A stretch of DNA of 64,000 nucleotides from Methylobacterium adhaesivum (GTDB lineage Bacteria > Pseudomonadota > Alphaproteobacteria > Rhizobiales > Beijerinckiaceae). The position numbers and the translations under genes were made by a program. The notes under the pieces are model-generated. The model saw only the letters and a list, made by a program, of their open reading frames with translations. It did no database searches and was not told the origin of the DNA. The stretch lies in assembly GCF_022179065.1 (NCBI RefSeq), contig NZ_BPQD01000015.1, positions 93,185 through 157,184 of the forward strand, in the 5' to 3' direction. Positions 59,807 through 64,000 of this stretch are shown piece by piece; position 1 is the stretch's first letter, and every line of letters starts with the position of its first letter.

Positions 59807-60129
59807 GGCGGTCTATAAGCTCCTTTACAGCGACTGACCTGGGGTCAGGTCCGTTTCTCTCTGTTGGATTTAATATGGGGAGCCGATTTCATTCTGGACG
59901 TGTCGATCCGCACACGACTTTCAAGATGGGGTACGACGCCGAGGGATCTGCAAGGCCTGGATCGCGATCGGGTATCGTCGATGGAAGCAATCTTCTGGAC
60001 AGGCGGAGGAATAGGCCGCCCCTAACGGGGTGGATAAATCGCCCAAAGGCCAAATGTCCGGAAATTGGGATCGACTTTATTGAGATAATTGGGCTTAGAA
60101 GGAGTTTGCTAGATGAATGGATTGCTTTT
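59807..60129. other. Divergent region upstream of mucR-like gene
   Basis: 323 bases, noticeably more AT-rich than the core. It should hold promoters for the small-protein operon (leftward) and the MucR-like gene (rightward). A 19-codon ORF behind AAGGAG starts at 60113 but runs out of frame into the regulator; it may be a leader peptide or chance. Confidence 0.45.
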
Positions 60130-60663
60130 ATGGCCGAAATCAAAGCTCACCAAGAGGCTGATATTATCGAGCTGAGCGCCAGCATCGTTGTCGCCTACGT
60201 GAGCAACAACTCGATGCCTTTCAGCGAACTCGGCAATCTTCTGGTAATTGTTCACGCTTCCGTGAAGGGGTTGGGTGGAGAAGGCACAGCCGTATCGGCC
60301 AAGGACGAGGTCGTTAAGCTGACCCCGGCGCAGATCAAAAAATCGATCACGCCGGATGCCCTGATCAGCTTCGAGGACGGCAAGGCCTACAAGACCTTGC
60401 GTCGGCACCTTACCAGCCGTGGGCTTACGCCCGAGGGTTACCGGGCCAAATGGGGACTGTCGTCGGACTATCCGATGACCGCCGCCAGCTACTCAGCGGC
60501 CCGTTCGGAACTTGCTCGTTCGTTTGGGCTCGGTCAGCAGCGGAAAGGCTCGGAAAATCAGCCAGAGGAAAAAGCTGATCAGACCAACAAGGCGATCTCT
60601 GAGGACTCTGCGGATACAAAGCCGAAGCGTGTTGAACGTCCGCGCAAGGCCGCTGCCGCGTGA
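60130..60663 (+). CDS. MucR/Ros family transcriptional regulator lacking zinc ligands
   Basis: A 177-residue regulator of the MucR/Ros family, which controls exopolysaccharide, motility and virulence genes in Rhizobiales. The N-terminal oligomerisation part (IIELSASIVVAYVSNNSMPFSELGNLLVIVHASV) and the DNA-binding part (KSITPDALISFEDG, TLRRHLTSRGLTPEGYRAKWGL) are clear. At the four Ros zinc positions the residues are S80, D83, H93 and G98, so zinc binding is improbable; zinc-free Ros homologues are known in Mesorhizobium. The C-terminal tail (140-177) is charged. The ATG at 60130 is the family-like start; the frame runs on to 59875 without likely coding. Confidence 0.85.
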   Translation: MAEIKAHQEADIIELSASIVVAYVSNNSMPFSELGNLLVIVHASVKGLGGEGTAVSAKDEVVKLTPAQIKKSITPDALISFEDGKAYKTLRRHLTSRGLTPEGYRAKWGLSSDYPMTAASYSAARSELARSFGLGQQRKGSENQPEEKADQTNKAISEDSADTKPKRVERPRKAAAA

Positions 60664-60980
60664 TGCGGATCAGGGCAGAGGGCTAACCGGCCCGCTGCCG
60701 ATTGGCGAACCGGCTTGGCAGACACTCCAGTTCGGCACCGCGTTGCCACGGAACGACGCTGGGTAGCCCGGCTTCGCAGGCTTGGGGGGAGGCAGCATCG
60801 ACATGCGATGTTGCCCCCGACCGTTACGTCTCGCGACGGCTTTGCCGTCGTTCGGTCAAGGCTCGCATCGCCGTGCAAGTCGGCGTGAGACCGGATCATT
60901 CGTGACATCGTACCCTCGAACCGGCGATGTTTTGATCAGAAGGCTCCTGGTGATCGCTCCACGTGGGAATGAGAAACGAC
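60664..60980. other. Intergenic region with one hairpin
   Basis: 317 bases without a supported gene. A 7-bp GC-rich hairpin with TTT loop (60834-60840 with 60844-60850) could terminate the MucR-like transcript, about 170 bases after its stop, but no T-run follows. Confidence 0.45.
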
Positions 60981-61436
60981 ATGACGTTACGAATCACTCT
61001 CGTACTCGCCTGCGTGTTCAGTTCGGCATTTGCTGCGCAAGCGTCTGACAGGCTGATACTCAGCGAGGGCAATTGGGATCTCACTAGGTCTGAGGATCAA
61101 TTCAGCAGCGCTCAGTCATGCGTCTTGAGGCCGAAGACACCGTCTCGCATTCAAGTCACCCACAATCGGATGGATGTGACCGGGATGCCGAAAAATTCCG
61201 TGTTCAATTTTCAATACAGGATTGATGACGGGCCGGCATCAAACCCAGTCTTTCCATCAGAGGCCATGCAAACATCAGGCAGAATCACCATCGAAGGTGA
61301 TGCTTTTCACGCCCTTGTCGGAGGGAGGCGCTTTAGGATCCGGATCCTCGATCGATGGCATGAAGCCATCACGGAAGACGTCGACCTCACCGGCTTGAAG
61401 GAGGCTTACGCGCAGATGACGGACCAATGTAAGTAG
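60981..61436 (+). CDS. Exported hypothetical protein
   Basis: A 151-residue protein starting MTLRITLVLACVFSSAFAAQ-AS, a clear signal peptide, then a mature domain with WDLTRSEDQFSSAQSC, MDVTGMPKNSVFNFQYRIDDG and FHALVGGRRFRIRILDRWHEAI. Two Cys (one early, one near the end) may pair. No family recognised. In-frame starts at 60969 and GTG 60963 are alternatives. GC content is lower than the core, consistent with an accessory gene. Confidence 0.6.
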   Translation: MTLRITLVLACVFSSAFAAQASDRLILSEGNWDLTRSEDQFSSAQSCVLRPKTPSRIQVTHNRMDVTGMPKNSVFNFQYRIDDGPASNPVFPSEAMQTSGRITIEGDAFHALVGGRRFRIRILDRWHEAITEDVDLTGLKEAYAQMTDQCK

Positions 61437-61570
61437 CCCTCGACCCGCTCTGCCGCAGGCGGATCTGATGTTCGATGCGATCCAGCCCGATGAACGGGAA
61501 AACGGGATTACGCTCTATGCGTCTGATGAAATCTCGGGTTCGCATGCGGGGAGCAAGCGGATTGTCTACC

Positions 61571-61825
61571 TCAGCATCGTGGGGCTGCCTGAGGAACGGA
61601 CGCTGCCTGCATCACGAACGGTTGGACCAGCACGCGCCGACCACTGAGGTCGTGGACGCTGACGCTCCATTCGGACCAGTCCTCCTGACCGTCCAGTTCA
61701 TCCATAACGCTGGCCGCGACCTCGATCGCCCGGCGTGCGAGACGCTCGGGACGCCGAACGTCCCTGCCAATCGCATCGAGGACGAACGCGTAGCCGTTGG
61801 TGGCGTGGAAGCGGTAACGGGCCAT
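61571..61825 (-). CDS. DUF6894-like small protein
   Basis: An 84-residue protein with the layout of the DUF6894 family common in Methylobacterium: MARYRFHATNGYAFV, then DAIGRDVRRPERLARRAIEVAASVMDE and WSVSVHDLSGRRVLVQPF. The family is of unknown function and usually occurs in many copies per genome. The ATG at 61825 has a G-rich stretch upstream. The plus-strand ORF over the same region (61475-61867) is a shadow. Confidence 0.75.
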   Translation of the reverse strand: MARYRFHATNGYAFVLDAIGRDVRRPERLARRAIEVAASVMDELDGQEDWSEWSVSVHDLSGRRVLVQPFVMQAASVPQAAPRC

Positions 61826-62094
61826 CCGAAGCAAATCCCCCCAGTTGCAGCCTCTGAGAACGCGTGAGTTCGCGTTTTGTTCTTTATGGGGATATCCGGT
61901 GGAAAAGGGCAAGGCCATGTGTGCCGGGCCATGAGGTTGCGCTCAGTTTCGTGAAGGCCGCCTGGGTGGGGACAGGGCTTTGCCGGAGCAAGATCGCGAT
62001 CGACAAAACATGGGGCCCGGGATCGCGCTCGAGCGAGTGGGTTTGCGACCTTGGGACGGGGCACGGTATTGTCCGCGACCGCGCCGAGATTGTC

Positions 62095-62754
62095 CTATGG
62101 GGGCGAAACTGCCTGTCCATCGCTTGTCGCGACGGTTCGACCGATGACTGCCCAGAGCGGGTCACTCTGACCGCCTTCCGGCACCACGCCGTAGGCCGCG
62201 ACCCCAGAAAACCCGGCATGGCGCAGGTAGAGTTCGATCAGCCGCGCCTGGTCATCTCCCCCAAGGGAGCGCCAGATGGCCACCGCTTTGGTCGGAAAAC
62301 ATCGGTTCGAGAATGAGATGATCACGGGGGCATCGGGCACAAGCACGCGCGCGACCTCGCGAAGAACGCCAACCGGGTCCTGCAGGTACTGGACCCCGAC
62401 GCAGATTACAGCGGCGTTGATGCTCGCGCTCTTGAGGGGCAGGATCGGATCGGCGTTCAGGTCCTGCACAAAACGCTGCGTCAGGCGCGGGTTGGCCGCA
62501 AGCTCCCGGTCGTTCAGCCCATGGCCGATCACCGCGTCGTAGGCGATCTCTGCGGGCAGGTGGCTGACCCAACTCGACATCAGGTCGAGAATACGTCCGC
62601 CGGTCGGCAGGTGCGTGCGGTAGAGGTCGGTGACGGCGTCAACGGCTGCGTCGTCGATATGGGTCACGAAGCGCGGCTGGGCGTAAAACAGTACGTCAGG
62701 TGTTGGATCCTGTTTGGCGAACGCTTCGGGGGGCAGTCTTGGAAGATTGCTCAT
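62095..62754 (-). CDS. SAM-dependent methyltransferase domain protein
   Basis: A 219-residue protein with a class I methyltransferase-like core: GGRILDLMSSWVSHLP (motif I variant, D-L-M-S instead of G-x-G), GHGLNDRELAANPRL, FVQDLNADPILPLKSASINAAVICVGVQYLQDP (motif IV and the usual D/N before a V-C-V-G-V-Q-Y strand) and VLREVARVLVPDAPVIISFSNRCFPTKAV. The missing G-rich loop is seen in a subgroup of this family. Substrate unknown. It is divergent from the TonB receptor. Confidence 0.8.
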   Translation of the reverse strand: MSNLPRLPPEAFAKQDPTPDVLFYAQPRFVTHIDDAAVDAVTDLYRTHLPTGGRILDLMSSWVSHLPAEIAYDAVIGHGLNDRELAANPRLTQRFVQDLNADPILPLKSASINAAVICVGVQYLQDPVGVLREVARVLVPDAPVIISFSNRCFPTKAVAIWRSLGGDDQARLIELYLRHAGFSGVAAYGVVPEGGQSDPLWAVIGRTVATSDGQAVSPP

Positions 62755-63086
62755 CAGGATCCCCGATCGTGTGCCATCCGCATCGCGAAAAGCACGCTGC
62801 GCCGTATACGCCGGGTATCTTGGTCACGATCGGGTCGGCGGCAACTCTGTGCTCGCGAGCAGGGCATCCCATCGCAGCAGCGCAGCCTAAAATTATCGCG
62901 CCCGCCCGGACGTTGCAGAACCGTCACACGGAGGGATTCACTCCGTGGAGCCCTTGTGATCGACTACGCTTGAACGTAGCGAAAAGAACGAAAAAGCCTA
63001 GCGACCACAGTAGTTTAGAGCTTCTAAAAACTACGCTTTCCAATCCTGGGGGCGTGTCTCGGTGCGGGCACTGCAGAGCCATTCTC
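62755..63086. other. Divergent region upstream of TonB receptor
   Basis: 332 bases between the methyltransferase and the siderophore receptor. It contains an iron-box-like palindrome (63011-63033) near the receptor end and no supported ORF. Confidence 0.55.
63011..63033. promoter_or_regulatory. Iron-box-like palindrome upstream of TonB receptor
   Basis: TTTAGAGCTTCTAAA (63014-63028) is an inverted repeat of TTTAGA around GCT, and outer TAGTTT (63011-63016) pairs with AAACTA (63028-63033). It resembles the TTTAGAA-type half-sites of Irr/ICE elements in Rhizobiales, though the centre spacing differs from the form I remember. It lies 54 bases before the receptor ATG, where an iron operator is expected. 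Confidence 0.5.
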
Positions 63087-63977
63087 ATGAAGCCGATCTC
63101 GTTCGTTCTATCTGATCGCCCTCGCCATGCCGTTGCCCGCGCCGCGCTGGCGGGCGTGTCCCTGCTGAGTCTCGTTGTGGGTGCGGCTGCTCAGGAAGCG
63201 ACTTCGCCGCGACGCGGCGTGTCCAATCCTCCCGCTGAGGCTAGTGTTCAGCTGCAGGAACTGAACGTTCAGGGGACTGGGCGCGGAGTCGGCAACGGAC
63301 TGGATGGGGGCGCTGCGGTCCGCGCCATTGAAAGCCCGACCGGGCCGGTGTCTGGCTATGTCGCGACGCGGTCAGCGACCGCCACAAAGACCAATACGCC
63401 GCTGATCGAAACGCCGCAGTCCATCAGCGTGGTCGGGCGGGAGCAGATCGACGCGCAGAAGGCGCAAACCCTAACGCAGGCGACGCAGTACGTCCCCGGC
63501 CTTTTCTCCGGAACGTTCGGCGCTGATTCGCGCATCGACTACTTCAACCTGCGTGGCTTCGTTGCCAGCGACTACGGCCTCTATCGTGACGGCCTGCAGC
63601 TACTGAACTATGGCTTTGGCTACTTCAAGGTCGACACGTTCGGACTGGAGCGAATCGAAGTGCTCCGGGGACCTGCGGCCGTACTGTTCGGCGCGGGCAC
63701 GCCCGGCGGTCTCATCAACCAGGTTTCCAAGCGCCCGACGGTCGATCCGCTTCGCTATGTCGAGGTCGGCGGCGGTTCCTTTGGCCAGGGCTATGCCGCC
63801 TTTGATCTCAGTGGTCCCGCAGACGATTCCGGCCATTGGTTCTATCGTCTGACCGGTATCGGCCATACGGGCGGAACGCAGGTCGATGGCGCACCGGACG
63901 ATCGCGTCTACATCGCACCGGCCTTCACCTATAAGCCGGATGGGGCCACCAAATTCACGTTCCTGTCGTGCTGGTAG
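63087..63977 (+). CDS. TonB-dependent siderophore receptor, truncated by inverted repeat
   Basis: The first 296 residues of an outer-membrane TonB-dependent receptor: signal peptide (AGVSLLSLVVGAAAQ), a TonB-box-like region (VQLQELNVQGTG), the plug domain with TNTPLIETPQSISVVGREQIDAQKAQTLTQATQYVPG, FNLRGFVASDYGLYRDG, GLERIEVLRGPAAVLFGAGTPGGLINQVSKRP and the first barrel strands. Full members have about 700-800 residues. The frame stops at 63975-63977 inside the loop of a perfect 21-bp inverted repeat that reaches the end of the window, so the gene is probably intact in the genome but broken here by a fold-back junction. Siderophore type cannot be told. Confidence 0.85.
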   Translation: MKPISFVLSDRPRHAVARAALAGVSLLSLVVGAAAQEATSPRRGVSNPPAEASVQLQELNVQGTGRGVGNGLDGGAAVRAIESPTGPVSGYVATRSATATKTNTPLIETPQSISVVGREQIDAQKAQTLTQATQYVPGLFSGTFGADSRIDYFNLRGFVASDYGLYRDGLQLLNYGFGYFKVDTFGLERIEVLRGPAAVLFGAGTPGGLINQVSKRPTVDPLRYVEVGGGSFGQGYAAFDLSGPADDSGHWFYRLTGIGHTGGTQVDGAPDDRVYIAPAFTYKPDGATKFTFLSCW

Positions 63978-64000
63978 CTCGACAGGAACGTGAATTTGGT
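63948..64000. repeat. Perfect 21-bp inverted repeat at window end
   Basis: 63948-63968 and 63980-64000 are exact reverse complements separated by 11 bases. The second arm runs to the very last base, so the repeat may continue beyond. It creates the stop codon of the TonB receptor frame. It looks like an assembly fold-back or a true inverted duplication. Confidence 0.92.

Noticed and set aside
60113-60172. 19-codon ORF behind AAGGAG just before the MucR-like start
   Set aside because: Well-placed ribosome-binding site, but it may simply serve the regulator; no conservation evidence available, so not listed as a gene.

Overview
The window is high-GC DNA from an alphaproteobacterium of the Rhizobiales (Hyphomicrobiales), most likely Methylobacterium or Methylorubrum. 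This is inferred from gene content, not from a search. Supporting genes are an isolated BciA-type divinyl-chlorophyllide reductase, a class II (B12-dependent) ribonucleotide reductase, a PQQ-type sugar dehydrogenase beside a cytochrome c, a NDUFA12-like Complex I subunit, a class II (CP4-like) EPSP synthase, a MucR/Ros regulator and a DUF6894 protein. Most of the window (about 1-56 kb) reads as core chromosome. The last 8 kb is accessory in character.

Layout. 0-2 kb: the 3' end of a WcbI-like polysaccharide gene, then a divergent pair encoding a receiver-only response regulator and an HPt protein. 2-8.3 kb: pal-cpoB-tilS-ftsH-glmM (envelope integrity, tRNA-Ile modification, membrane proteolysis, glucosamine supply). 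8.3-12.7 kb: three tandem outer-membrane beta-barrel genes, flanked by small genes and an HNH protein. 13.4-19 kb: a large MscS-type channel, a CAP-domain lipoprotein, cytochrome c plus PQQ sugar dehydrogenase, and a MAPEG protein. 19-23 kb: alaS, an SDR and a DUF2147 protein. 23.2-26.6 kb: the dTDP-rhamnose operon rfbC-rfbB-rfbD-rfbA. 26.7-34 kb: a possible chorismate-lyase-like protein, two identical tRNA-Ala(GGC) genes, a TIGR02300 protein, aroA-cmk, DUF805 and hrpB. 34-41.3 kb: mutS, a LOV-domain histidine kinase with its response regulator, an AmpG-like permease and EcsC. 41.4-46.7 kb: an M17 aminopeptidase, a TPR lipoprotein, a metallophosphatase plus aminotransferase pair, and a DsbA-like oxidoreductase. 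46.7-52 kb: accB-accC, two small repeat-containing exported proteins, aat, DUF2155 and the NDUFA12-like gene. 52-56 kb: nrdJ behind two probable NrdR boxes. 56-64 kb: bciA, a kinase-like protein, a HAD phosphatase, a small-protein operon, a zinc-ligand-less MucR, a DUF6894 protein, a methyltransferase and the start of a TonB-dependent siderophore receptor.

Main points for follow-up. (1) Four small exported proteins share a roughly 20-residue motif ending in GxT(S/T)GG, present twice in each of two adjacent paralogues and once at the C-terminus of two others. I know of no description of this family. One member is followed by a 32-codon hydrophobic ORF with its own ribosome-binding site and terminator. 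(2) A LOV histidine kinase with the photoactive cysteine is translationally coupled to a response regulator. (3) The M17 aminopeptidase appears to start at CTG behind a strong Shine-Dalgarno. (4) The last 53 bases form a perfect 21-bp inverted repeat that cuts the TonB receptor reading frame, which looks like an assembly fold-back or a true rearrangement end.
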